Below are positions 1 to 7,155 of a stretch of 9,637 nucleotides of DNA, piece by piece (the stretch's first letter is position 1; each line of letters opens with the position of its first letter). Made by a program: the position numbers and the translations under genes. The notes beneath the pieces were generated by a model. That model was not told the origin of the DNA. It did not search any database and was given only the letters and a program-made list of their open reading frames with translations. Source of the DNA: Bacteroidota bacterium (lineage in GTDB: Bacteria > Bacteroidota > Bacteroidia > UKL13-3); NCBI GenBank assembly GCA_004293295.1, contig RDYC01000250.1, positions 1 to 9,637 on the forward strand. Direction: 5' to 3'.

Positions 1-1
1 C

Positions 2-442
2 TTGTTGTTAAGTAATCATGGCAAGTTTCACAAGCATTTATTGGCTCACCAGGTTGAAAAAGAGTACTGGGTTTTAGTAGAAGGGCAAGTACATGACGAT
101 ACCATTGCCCAACTCAGTGAGGGAGTGGGCATATCAACACAAAGCCAAGTGTACCAAACCAAACCTGCTTTAGTAACTCGTTTAGGCCAAGTACTTTTTG
201 AAGAGCGAAAGCCAAGGGTTCGTTACCATCCGCGTAAACAACACACCTGGCTATCTATTGCCATAAAAGAAGGGAAATACCGACAAATTAGAAAAATGAC
301 CGCTGTGGTTGGTCACCCCACTCTCCGGTTGATACGCATGCGCATTGGAAACCTGATGTTGCATCAACAGGTAAAGCCATCAACTGTTTTCACTTTTAAC
401 GAATCGGATTTATTACACTTGGGAATACAACCTCAATTGTAA
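2..442 (+). CDS. rluE: rRNA pseudouridine synthase, RluE-type (5' end cut by window edge)
   Basis: C-terminal 146 residues of an RsuA/RluB/RluE/RluF-family pseudouridine synthase, which isomerises one uridine in ribosomal RNA. The window opens inside the LLLLSNxG stretch that normally follows the catalytic GRLD aspartate, so the S4-like domain and the catalytic Asp lie to the left. Visible family features are KEYWVLVEG (residues 20-28), then WLSIAIKEGKYRQIRKM (83-99) and GHPTLRLIR (104-112) followed by RIGNL. The PTLRLIR form resembles RluE (23S rRNA modification) more than RsuA or RluB; that choice is from memory of the family. The in-frame TTG at base 2 is an internal leucine codon, not a start. 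The gene ends in TAA at 440-442, 53 bases before the next gene. The family call is firm; the exact target uridine is inferred. Confidence 0.9.
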   Translation: MLLSNHGKFHKHLLAHQVEKEYWVLVEGQVHDDTIAQLSEGVGISTQSQVYQTKPALVTRLGQVLFEERKPRVRYHPRKQHTWLSIAIKEGKYRQIRKMTAVVGHPTLRLIRMRIGNLMLHQQVKPSTVFTFNESDLLHLGIQPQL

Positions 443-468
443 GTTGGCGATTATTAGAACTTTTTAGC

Positions 469-476
469 TATATTTG
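469..476 (+). promoter_or_regulatory. Candidate Bacteroidota -7 element (TATATTTG)
   Basis: TATATTTG is an exact match to the Bacteroidota TAnnTTTG consensus. A TTG at 444-446 lies 22 bases upstream, close to the usual 19-21 for the -33 element. Transcription would start near 481, leaving a leader of about 15 bases before the ATG at 496. The assignment rests on motif and position only; such AT-rich matches arise by chance. Confidence 0.4.
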
Positions 477-495
477 ATTTGCATAAAATTTAACT

Positions 496-1239
496 ATGAA
501 AAAACTAATACTACTATTAACGTTTGTACTTTCATTAACTACCATTAAATCAATGGCACAGTGCACCCCTGACGCTGACTTTACTACTTATGGATTTTCT
601 CCTGAAATATTATCTCCTGCGTATTCTGATGCTGTTTACAATCAAGTATTGAGTTTTTTGGTACCCCGCGATACCAGTGTAATGTTGGGTGCATCTACTT
701 TCCCGGTAGTTATTGACAGTATGCGTTTAGATAGTTTGGATGGACAACCTGCAGGTTTTACTTACCAATGCTTAAACCGTTGCGTTGTTCCGGGCGGACA
801 AAAAGGCTGTGCTTTGCTTACCGGGAAGGCGGATAGTACGCAAGTAGGCACTTACTCTATTAATACCGTGACCGTTGTTTATTATAAACTAAACGGCTCA
901 GGAAACCAATTTAACCGCACAGATAAAGTTAAAGCTTACACTTTCAGGATTTATAAAACAACAGGTTTGGCCAAACTTGTTGCGGGTGATGTAAACCCAA
1001 CCATTAAGGTATTTCCAAACCCTGCTAATAACTTGTTAAATGTTGACTTGAGCTATTTACCGGCAGGCAGCCATGGAGAGATTACCATAATAGATGCACT
1101 AGGCAGAATTGTTCACCAACAAAATTACCAATATAACCTAACTAATGCCTTAGCTCTGGAAAACTACAAACAAGGCATTTACAAGGTAATGGTTACCGCA
1201 GGAAGCAACACTTATTACAGCAATTTTGTAAAGCAGTAA
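496..1239 (+). CDS. Secreted protein with C-terminal T9SS type A sorting domain
   Basis: 247-residue exported protein. Residues 1-22 form a classical signal peptide (MKK, then a leucine-rich core, probable cleavage after SMA or AQ). Residues 23-165 are a domain I do not recognise, with cysteines at 23, 92, 96 and 105 that could form disulfides. Residues 170-247 match the type IX secretion C-terminal sorting domain: KVFPNPANN at 171-179, IIDALGRIV at 198-206, and a closing GIYKVMV...YSNFVKQ. In this family the CTD takes the protein through the outer membrane and is then removed while the passenger is released or anchored to the surface. The start is ATG with no Shine-Dalgarno, normal for the phylum. 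The gene converges with the TonB-dependent receptor. Export route is confident; function is unknown. Confidence 0.93.
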   Translation: MKKLILLLTFVLSLTTIKSMAQCTPDADFTTYGFSPEILSPAYSDAVYNQVLSFLVPRDTSVMLGASTFPVVIDSMRLDSLDGQPAGFTYQCLNRCVVPGGQKGCALLTGKADSTQVGTYSINTVTVVYYKLNGSGNQFNRTDKVKAYTFRIYKTTGLAKLVAGDVNPTIKVFPNPANNLLNVDLSYLPAGSHGEITIIDALGRIVHQQNYQYNLTNALALENYKQGIYKVMVTAGSNTYYSNFVKQ

Positions 1240-1257
1240 TTTGTTATTGCTATTTTT
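1232..1257 (+). terminator. Candidate hairpin terminator overlapping the stop codon
   Basis: An 8-bp stem pairs AGCAGTAA (1232-1239) with TTATTGCT (1244-1251) across a TTTG loop, with one G-T wobble, followed by ATTTTT. The left arm contains the TAA stop of the T9SS-CTD gene. Only two pairs are G-C, so it may be weak. It sits in the 17-base gap between convergent genes. Confidence 0.4.
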
Positions 1258-3578
1258 CAAATCCTCAACCTTACTTGTAAACTAAAGGTGCGTGGTGCGT
1301 CCATTTTTGCCGGGCGCGTGGCGTATTCCAAATTGGTAAGGTTGCTGATTAATAAACTCATTGTGGTAGTAGGGTTTAGATTCACGCCAATTCTTGCTTG
1401 ATGCACCCAATCACCTGCGCCAATACTGCGCATAAACCTACCTAAGTCGGGAATAATTACATAAAGTAGCGGATCAATGTTTTCAAAACGGCTGTAGTAT
1501 TGCACGGCATATCCTACGTTTATTTTGTGGTAGTTTACATCAATATCAAACTTTACCAAGTGGCGGTTGCGATAAGGCAAAATGTTTCTGGCAGCGTAGG
1601 TGCTATCAATACCTCCTAAGCTTTTAAAAAAATCCTTGAAATAAGTTCCCACGTTTTTTGCGGAAGTATCTGAGGCCAAATTCACCGGGTAACTGTAAGT
1701 ATATCCACCTAACACATTTATAATGGCATCACCAATATTACCATTTCCTGTTAATGCCAATTCCATTCCTGCCACCCGAGCTTGTTGCAAGTTTAATGCC
1801 TTAAAGCCCAGTATTCCATTGGGGTTTTCAACGGTAGAGCCTACGTATTGGTCAAATTTAAACTCAATCAAATCTGTGTACTCCTGCCAAAAAAAAGCAT
1901 AATCTAATTGTGCTGACCAATTTGAAATGCGAAAACCTTGTTTTACGCCTAACTCTGCCGTCCATCCAAACTCTGTTTTTAAAGCCGGATTAGGAAAAAC
2001 CCTTAGCGTAGCCACGCCATCATCCACATACCTTTCGCCAATAGTTGGGAAACGATACCCTTCGCCATAATTGGCTCTTAAAAAAGTGCTTTTAGCAACC
2101 TGATAATTAATGCCTGTTTTTAGCAATGGTCTTCTTCTTTCAAGCACGGTATCTATCCTATTCACTTCGTGCCTTGCCCCAAAGCTCAAGTTTAAACGCT
2201 TATACATGTAATCAATTTGTGAGAAAAAAGCATAAGAATAACCCTGGTAACGCCCTTCATACACGTTACCTACGGCAGTTAAATACGTGCCATAAAATCC
2301 GGTGGTGGATGTAAAACGTTTGCCATAACGCTGTTGCCAGTTGTAATCAAAACCATATTGTTGGGCATCGGCATTATTGGTTTGACGGGTTAAACTGGTA
2401 TCAATAAAGCGCACAATATTGTATGACCGTAACTTGAACGAATGGGTTGTTTTTTTGTTTGGGTTTTCATACGTTAAATGAGGGTCAATGGTGTAAATCC
2501 TCCAAAAATCTTGCCCGGCACTCCCGGTAAAAGGTTTAAATCCCCCACTATCTAAGTTCTCCCATAAAAAAAACCGACCCGCTTTTTCCAACAAAAACAT
2601 ACTGTTAATACCAAAACTTAGTCCTTTTATTTTTTTACTGCGGTACCTGGTTTTAATATAACTCCTTCCCCTATATTCATCATTTAGCTGCAAATGACTC
2701 CTCACCATGTGCACATTGCTGCTTAAAATTAAATCAAAGTTTCCAAACCGTTGCCTATGGCTAAAAAATATTCCGGTTTGAAACGGTTGTGCCGTGCGTT
2801 CCCACCAGATGAGCTCTTTTCTTCTGGGGTTGCCCGTTACACCTTGGTACATATTTATTTTGGTTTCTGGCTTTGCTCCGGGCCAACCTGTGCGAACATT
2901 AATGCTTCCATTTAACGCGGCAGAACCATACAATACAGAAGTTGCACCTTTCACAACCTCTACTTGTTCAGCTGCTTCAATGGGTAATAGCTTCCAGCGC
3001 ACATCACCCAAATCAGCTCCCATTAATGGCATATCATCAAGTAATACCATAACCCTGCTGCCCACACTGTAACTGTAGCCTACCCCTCCCCTCATGCTTA
3101 TCTGGCCTTCTATCATGCTCACTCCGGGCACCTTATTTACCAACTCACTTAAATCTGCTACATTGGAGTAAGCAATAAGGTTGGGCCTAATAATGTTCAT
3201 GCTCATTACTTCCTGAGCGGCTTTACGTTCTATTTTCCCGCCAGAAAACACAAATTGATCAAGTTGGTTAACCTCCGGCTCCATACTTATGCTTACCAAA
3301 CTGCTATCACCCCAAACATCAACGCGCTTTTCTGTTGATTTATAACCTATTGCAGTAATCCGTACCAAGTACTTCCCGGTGGGTAAAACAAGTAAAAACT
3401 GTCCTAAACTATCCGTTTTAAGTTTCACCTTGTTAACAGTAACTGAGGCCATTTCAACCGGCTGACCAGTAACGGAATGCGTGACCCTACCCAAAAGTAT
3501 GGTTTGCTGAGCATAACATTGCACCAAACCCATGCACAAAACAATAAAAAACAGATTGAGGTGTTTCAAATCAGGCAA
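1257..3578 (-). CDS. TonB-dependent outer-membrane receptor with carboxypeptidase-regulatory-like N-domain
   Basis: 773-residue outer-membrane receptor for TonB/ExbBD-driven uptake of an unidentified ligand. Signal peptide at about 1-24 (core LFFIVLCMGLVQ, cleavage near CYA|QQ). A carboxypeptidase-regulatory-like beta-sandwich at 27-101 (GRVTHSVTGQPVEMASVTV, GKYLVRITAIGYKS) marks the Bacteroidota type. The plug is at about 120-230: SELVNKVPGV, MRGGVGYS, VMVLLDDMPLMG, and EQVEVVKGATSVLYGSAALNG. The remainder is a strand-rich 22-strand-type barrel ending SLQVRLRI. There is no SusD partner nearby, so it is not an evident SusCD pair. No ATG precedes the signal peptide: an in-frame TAG lies at 3618-3620 and the first ATG is codon 16. 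The start must therefore be TTG at 3578 or, more attractively, TTG at 3569, giving MKHLNLFF. Family certain; substrate unknown. Confidence 0.95.
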   Translation of the reverse strand: MPDLKHLNLFFIVLCMGLVQCYAQQTILLGRVTHSVTGQPVEMASVTVNKVKLKTDSLGQFLLVLPTGKYLVRITAIGYKSTEKRVDVWGDSSLVSISMEPEVNQLDQFVFSGGKIERKAAQEVMSMNIIRPNLIAYSNVADLSELVNKVPGVSMIEGQISMRGGVGYSYSVGSRVMVLLDDMPLMGADLGDVRWKLLPIEAAEQVEVVKGATSVLYGSAALNGSINVRTGWPGAKPETKINMYQGVTGNPRRKELIWWERTAQPFQTGIFFSHRQRFGNFDLILSSNVHMVRSHLQLNDEYRGRSYIKTRYRSKKIKGLSFGINSMFLLEKAGRFFLWENLDSGGFKPFTGSAGQDFWRIYTIDPHLTYENPNKKTTHSFKLRSYNIVRFIDTSLTRQTNNADAQQYGFDYNWQQRYGKRFTSTTGFYGTYLTAVGNVYEGRYQGYSYAFFSQIDYMYKRLNLSFGARHEVNRIDTVLERRRPLLKTGINYQVAKSTFLRANYGEGYRFPTIGERYVDDGVATLRVFPNPALKTEFGWTAELGVKQGFRISNWSAQLDYAFFWQEYTDLIEFKFDQYVGSTVENPNGILGFKALNLQQARVAGMELALTGNGNIGDAIINVLGGYTYSYPVNLASDTSAKNVGTYFKDFFKSLGGIDSTYAARNILPYRNRHLVKFDIDVNYHKINVGYAVQYYSRFENIDPLLYVIIPDLGRFMRSIGAGDWVHQARIGVNLNPTTTMSLLISNLTNLEYATRPAKMDAPRTFSLQVRLRI

Positions 3579-3682
3579 TAATTTAATAAGCCAAAATAGA
3601 AAAATTAAGCGGCAATCCTATGGATGCACTAAATTATTGCACAATTTTAAATAGGCAATTACGGGAAAAACCGCTGAATAAT

Positions 3683-3690
3683 TAGCTTTG
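3683..3690 (+). promoter_or_regulatory. Candidate -7 element (TAGCTTTG) almost touching the start codon
   Basis: TAGCTTTG matches TAnnTTTG exactly and ends five bases before the ATG at 3696. Used at normal spacing, transcription would begin at or within a few bases of the start codon, giving a leaderless or nearly leaderless mRNA. A TTA, not TTG, lies at the -33 distance (3659-3661). Motif evidence only. Confidence 0.35.
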
Positions 3691-3695
3691 AGCCC

Positions 3696-4064
3696 ATGAT
3701 GAAGAATCAACGATTGTTGGAAAACCTGCACCTTCCTTTATGGATTATTAAGGATACCTGTTGGATGCTGCAAGTTAAGTGGCTGGCAATAGCAATGATA
3801 GCTCCAACTATTGGCATGGCCATTTATATTGTGTACATCAGCCGCAAATCACTTTTAAACTTTTGGCCAAACTTATCTGTATTGTGCTGGATTAGTGCCA
3901 ACGCCATTTGGATGTTGGGCGAGTTTTTAGGGTTTTCTTTTCAACTCCCCTCTTCAGTACTATTTATTATTGGTTTGGTGGGGATGGGAGTTTATTTTAT
4001 AATTTATAATAGGGCTTTGGGCAGGTTTAACAAAGGTGATGACCGGAATAATAATAATTTATGA
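3696..4064 (+). CDS. Small multi-pass membrane protein, function unknown
   Basis: 122-residue predicted inner-membrane protein. An amphipathic N-terminal stretch (LHLPLWIIKDTCWMLQVKWL, residues 11-30) leads into three hydrophobic segments at about 28-48, 60-80 and 87-105, followed by a polar asparagine-rich tail. Most distinctive are IKDTCWML near the front and CWISANAIWMLGEF at 64-77, which puts polar Asn and Glu residues inside a membrane segment. I believe similar short proteins exist across Bacteroidota but cannot name a family or function. The start is the first of two adjacent ATGs (3696, 3699). It is divergent from the TonB-dependent receptor, with 117 bases between starts, and precedes citrate synthase by 96 bases. 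It is the only long ORF covering this stretch, and its hydrophobic pattern supports a real gene. Confidence 0.85.
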   Translation: MMKNQRLLENLHLPLWIIKDTCWMLQVKWLAIAMIAPTIGMAIYIVYISRKSLLNFWPNLSVLCWISANAIWMLGEFLGFSFQLPSSVLFIIGLVGMGVYFIIYNRALGRFNKGDDRNNNNL

Positions 4065-4095
4065 CTAATATTTTATTTATTCGCAAAACAAATAC

Positions 4096-4103
4096 TAATT
4101 TCG
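4096..4103 (+). promoter_or_regulatory. Weak candidate -7 element upstream of gltA
   Basis: TAATTTCG differs from TAnnTTTG at one position and lies 57 bases before the gltA ATG, in the 96-base gap where a promoter for the gltA-lptE cluster would be expected. No TTG is seen at the -33 distance, only T-rich sequence. Confidence 0.25.
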
Positions 4104-4160
4104 GGCGGTTTTAAAACTATAAATTCAACTTAACTATACTGGTTTTTTAAACACGCATTA

Positions 4161-5483
4161 ATGGACAAAATTAAAAACAGGTTTGAAGAGATTGGCTTAC
4201 ATAAAGCAGCAGAAATTAAAGAATTCTTAAAAGCCAATGCAGAAGTGCAAATGGGTTCTTATAACCTAGATTCGGTAGTATCCGGCATGAAGGGAATGAT
4301 CGGTTTGATTACGGAAACCTCATTGCTTGACGCTGAAGAGGGCATTCGTTTCAGGGGTTACAGCATTCCGGAGTTAAAAGAAAAGTTGCCGCGCTTAGAG
4401 GGTACTAAAGAGCCGCTTCCTGAAGGATTGTTCTATTTAATGCTGATTGGCGAGTTACCTACTTATGATGAAATGTATGAGGTAGGCAGCAACTGGACCA
4501 AACGTGCCGTGGTACCTAAGCATGTTTTTGCGGTGATTGATGCGTTACCTATTACCACGCACCCTATGACTCAGTTTAGTGCAGCCATTATGGCCATGCA
4601 AACTGAAAGTGAATTTGCAGCGGCTTACAGGAATGGTGTAAACAAAAAGGATTACTGGTTATATACATTTGAAGATGCGATGAACCTGATAGCCCGTTTA
4701 CCAAGGATAGCGGCTTATATTTATCGTAGAACCTACAAAAACGACATTCATATTGAGCCAAATCCAAAATTAGATTGGGCTGCAAACTTTGCCCATATGC
4801 TTGGATATGGAGATAGCGAAGGCTTTAAAGAATTGATGCGTTTATATATGGTAATCCATGCAGACCACGAAGGTGGTAACGTATCTGCCCACACCACCCA
4901 CTTGGTTGGTTCTGCGCTAAGCGACCCTTATTTGGCATTTTCGGCAGCTATGAATGGCTTAGCCGGGCCTTTACACGGACTTGCAAATCAGGAAGTAATT
5001 CGTTGGGTGCTTGAGTTGCAAGAAAACCTTGGCGGAGGAAAACCAAGCAAAGAGCAAATTGAGGCTTATATAAACAAAACCATTAGCGAAGGTAAAGTGG
5101 TACCGGGCTACGGACATGCCGTTTTACGCAAAACCGACCCAAGATTTACGGCACAAATGGAATTTGCCAAAGAGCATATGCCAACAGATGAACTGGTAAA
5201 TATTGTTTGGGATGTGTATGATGTAGCTCCTAATATTTTAGGAACGTTTAAAAAAATAAAAAATCCATGGCCAAATGTTGATGCACACAGTGGGGCATTA
5301 TTATTGCACTATGGTTTAAAGGAGTATGATTTTTATACTGTAATGTTTGGTGTTTCGCGTGCACTAGGGGTGTTAACCTCTTTAATCTGGGACAGGGCGC
5401 TTGGGTTTGCATTAGAACGTCCAAAATCAGTAACATCAGACTGGATTAAAAATAAAATTACCGCACAATCGTCTTCAAAATAA
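4161..5483 (+). CDS. gltA: Citrate (Si)-synthase, mitochondrial-like type
   Basis: 440-residue citrate synthase, condensing acetyl-CoA with oxaloacetate to citrate at the entry to the TCA cycle, in the cytoplasm. The sequence follows the animal mitochondrial enzyme rather than E. coli GltA: HADHEGGNVSAHTTHLVGSA (233-252), SAAMNGLAGPLHGLANQEV (261-279), VPGYGHAVLRKTDPR (314-328), NPWPNVDAHSGALLLHYGL (368-386), TVMFGVSRALGVL (393-405) and ALERPKS (417-423). The catalytic triad is present: H272, H319 and D374 correspond to pig H274, H320 and D375. Substrate-binding arginines R328, R400 and R420 are also kept. Length matches the mature mitochondrial enzyme. The ATG is unambiguous and has no Shine-Dalgarno. 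Its TAA stop directly abuts the TTG start of lptE, in the same frame, suggesting one transcript. The type I dimeric form is usually not NADH-inhibited (family knowledge). Confidence 0.97.
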   Translation: MDKIKNRFEEIGLHKAAEIKEFLKANAEVQMGSYNLDSVVSGMKGMIGLITETSLLDAEEGIRFRGYSIPELKEKLPRLEGTKEPLPEGLFYLMLIGELPTYDEMYEVGSNWTKRAVVPKHVFAVIDALPITTHPMTQFSAAIMAMQTESEFAAAYRNGVNKKDYWLYTFEDAMNLIARLPRIAAYIYRRTYKNDIHIEPNPKLDWAANFAHMLGYGDSEGFKELMRLYMVIHADHEGGNVSAHTTHLVGSALSDPYLAFSAAMNGLAGPLHGLANQEVIRWVLELQENLGGGKPSKEQIEAYINKTISEGKVVPGYGHAVLRKTDPRFTAQMEFAKEHMPTDELVNIVWDVYDVAPNILGTFKKIKNPWPNVDAHSGALLLHYGLKEYDFYTVMFGVSRALGVLTSLIWDRALGFALERPKSVTSDWIKNKITAQSSSK

Positions 5484-5990
5484 TTGAACAGGTTTTTAAC
5501 CATATCATTCTTCACAGCCGGTTTGTTTATACTTACCGGCTGTGGCTTTTATTCACATACCGGGGCATCGGTTCCGGCAAATGCTAAAACTTTTTCAGTA
5601 GCCTACATCAGCAATGTGGCCAGCATTGTTATGCCTTTGTTTAGCCAAACACTCACTGAAAAACTTAAAACAAAGTTTATTAACGAAACCACACTCAAAC
5701 TTACACAAAGTGAGGGCGACATCCGTTTCAGCGGGAAAGTGCTCAGCTACAGCACAGGGCCTGTTGCAGTGCAAGGTAACCAGCAAAATGCGGTAAACAG
5801 GCTCACTGTTACCATTGAAATTACCTACGAAAACACCAAAGAGGAGGGCAAAAACTTTACCCAGCAGTTTACTAATTATGTGGATTATGCCGCCACTGAA
5901 AACTTTGCAGCTGTTGAAAACACATTGGTAAATCAGGTGTGCGATATTTTGGTACAAGATGTTTTTAATAAAGCATTTATCAATTGGTAA
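5484..5990 (+). CDS. lptE: LptE-family LPS-assembly lipoprotein
   Basis: 168-residue outer-membrane lipoprotein. A type II signal peptide with lipobox LTGC puts the acylated cysteine at residue 20, and the mature protein begins CGFYS. The body matches the Bacteroidota LptE family: TGASVPANAKTFSV, LFSQTLTEKLKTKF (52-65), DIRFSGKVLSYSTGPVAV (79-96), NRLTVTIEITYEN (104-116) and FTQQFTNYVDY (124-134). LptE plugs the LptD barrel and helps insert lipopolysaccharide into the outer leaflet. No ATG is available: the codon before TTG 5484 is the gltA stop in the same frame, so TTG must start the protein, probably by re-initiation of the terminating ribosome. A TPR gene and secG follow, an order I recall from other Bacteroidota genomes. 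Family assignment is strong. Confidence 0.9.
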   Translation: MNRFLTISFFTAGLFILTGCGFYSHTGASVPANAKTFSVAYISNVASIVMPLFSQTLTEKLKTKFINETTLKLTQSEGDIRFSGKVLSYSTGPVAVQGNQQNAVNRLTVTIEITYENTKEEGKNFTQQFTNYVDYAATENFAAVENTLVNQVCDILVQDVFNKAFINW

Positions 5991-6021
5991 TGGTTTAAAG
6001 CCAAACATTACTCCTTAGGCA

Positions 6022-6052
6022 TTTGCTGCATGCCAAAAAATAGCTTAATTTG
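6022..6052 (+). promoter_or_regulatory. Candidate internal promoter (TTTG-N20-TAATTTG)
   Basis: TTTG at 6022-6025 and TAATTTG at 6046-6052 are 20 bases apart, close to the -33/-7 arrangement, though the -7 element is one base shorter than TAnnTTTG. It lies in the 59-base lptE-TPR gap, the only sizeable break in the cluster. A start near 6057 would make the TTG at 6059 a nearly leaderless start codon. Confidence 0.35.
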
Positions 6053-7150
6053 CTAGGCTTGAAAAAAACGGACTTCATAGCGCTTATTCATAAACCCAAT
6101 TTGCCCTCGGCAACACATATTGCTGCGCTCAAACAGGTAGCTGTTGATTTTCCCTATTTTATTCATGCGAAAGTTTTACTTGCAAAAGCCCTTTATCAGG
6201 AAAACCACTACGAATACGATAAATACCTGAAACAAGTTGCGTTAACCGTTCCTGACCGAGAGGTATTGCATGATTATTTGCTCAATAAGAAACGGATTTA
6301 TGAGAATGCGGCCGCAAACTCATTGCAACATGCGGTTGCAAACGAGTCCCCATTAACGGTGGAAACGTTGTTGGAGGAACAAACCGTACTAGCAGAAAAA
6401 AGTACCCCGGAAACGGCAATACCGGTAGCAACTATTGAGAACACCGAGAATGAAATATCTTTAACACCACCTGAATTTTCGGCACCAACCACAGGGTTAA
6501 CGCTGGATGAAACAGACCAAGCTACCGTGCTTCACGAACAACTACAGCCTATTGAGATGGCTGTTGTTGAGCCCTTGCCACAAGTTGAACCAATTGAAAT
6601 ACCGCCTGTTGTTGAAGAGATACACGTTTTAGAGATATTGCCTGATACTACAGAACAAACCGAGACCGTAGCACCGAATGAAACGCATAGTTTTATGGAG
6701 TGGTTGAATTTAACCCAAGGCAAAAAAACAGTGGCTGACCAACCGTTAACTGAACCGGAAAAAATCTCTTCATTTGAAGAAAAGCCGCTGCAAGTTAACA
6801 TACCAATTGAGCCTGTTAAACAAACCATTGAAGTAACCAGAGAAGATATTGAACGGGCAGTTGCTAAAAGCAATGTAAACGATTTTCAAAACATTTTGGA
6901 TAAGTTTATAAAAGAAAACCCGAGCATAAGCCGGCCAAAAGCGGAATTTTTTAACCCTGTAAACATGGCCAAACAAAGTGTTGAAGAAGACGAAGAGCTT
7001 GTAACTGAAACACTTGCAAATTTGTATTACAAACAAGGCAATTATAAACGCGCAATTCGGTCGTATGAAAAATTATGCTTGATATATCCAAGCAAAATGA
7101 CGTATTTTGCCAACCTTATTCAAAAAATTAAATCAGAAATTAAAGACTAA
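6050..7150 (+). CDS. TPR-containing cytoplasmic protein with long disordered middle, unknown function
   Basis: 366-residue protein without signal peptide or membrane segment. Residues 5-95 form a helical N-domain (DFIALIHKPN, AVDFPYFIHAKVLLAKALYQ). Residues about 96-265 are acidic, rich in Glu, Pro, Thr and Val, and probably disordered, broken by HSFMEWL (213-219). Residues 268-366 form a conserved-looking C-domain: FQNILDKFIKENPSISRPKA, FFNPVNMAKQSVEEDEELVTETLA, then one clear tetratricopeptide-type hairpin, LYYKQGNYKRAIRSYEKLCLIYPS (326-349). Proteins of this design between lptE and secG are, from memory, common in Bacteroidota; none has a function I can name. A role as scaffold or coupling factor for envelope assembly is inference. 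No ATG start exists: an in-frame TAG lies at 6041, leaving TTG 6050 or TTG 6059 (giving MKKTDF, which I prefer). Only five bases separate its stop from secG. Confidence 0.9.
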   Translation: MLGLKKTDFIALIHKPNLPSATHIAALKQVAVDFPYFIHAKVLLAKALYQENHYEYDKYLKQVALTVPDREVLHDYLLNKKRIYENAAANSLQHAVANESPLTVETLLEEQTVLAEKSTPETAIPVATIENTENEISLTPPEFSAPTTGLTLDETDQATVLHEQLQPIEMAVVEPLPQVEPIEIPPVVEEIHVLEILPDTTEQTETVAPNETHSFMEWLNLTQGKKTVADQPLTEPEKISSFEEKPLQVNIPIEPVKQTIEVTREDIERAVAKSNVNDFQNILDKFIKENPSISRPKAEFFNPVNMAKQSVEEDEELVTETLANLYYKQGNYKRAIRSYEKLCLIYPSKMTYFANLIQKIKSEIKD

Positions 7151-7155
7151 ACAAC

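Noticed and set aside
3513..3530. Lipobox LVQC in the receptor signal peptide
   Set aside because: The residue before Cys should be Gly, Ala or Ser; Gln does not fit, and cleavage near CYA|QQ suits an outer-membrane barrel.
5595..6008. 137-codon minus-strand ORF opposite lptE
   Set aside because: The plus strand encodes a clear LptE lipoprotein with lipobox; the reverse frame is Cys/Phe-rich noise.
6018..6034. GGCAT/ATGCC hairpin after lptE as a terminator
   Set aside because: The stem is only 5 bp and is followed by an A-run, not a T-run, on the plus strand; it overlaps the candidate -33 element instead.
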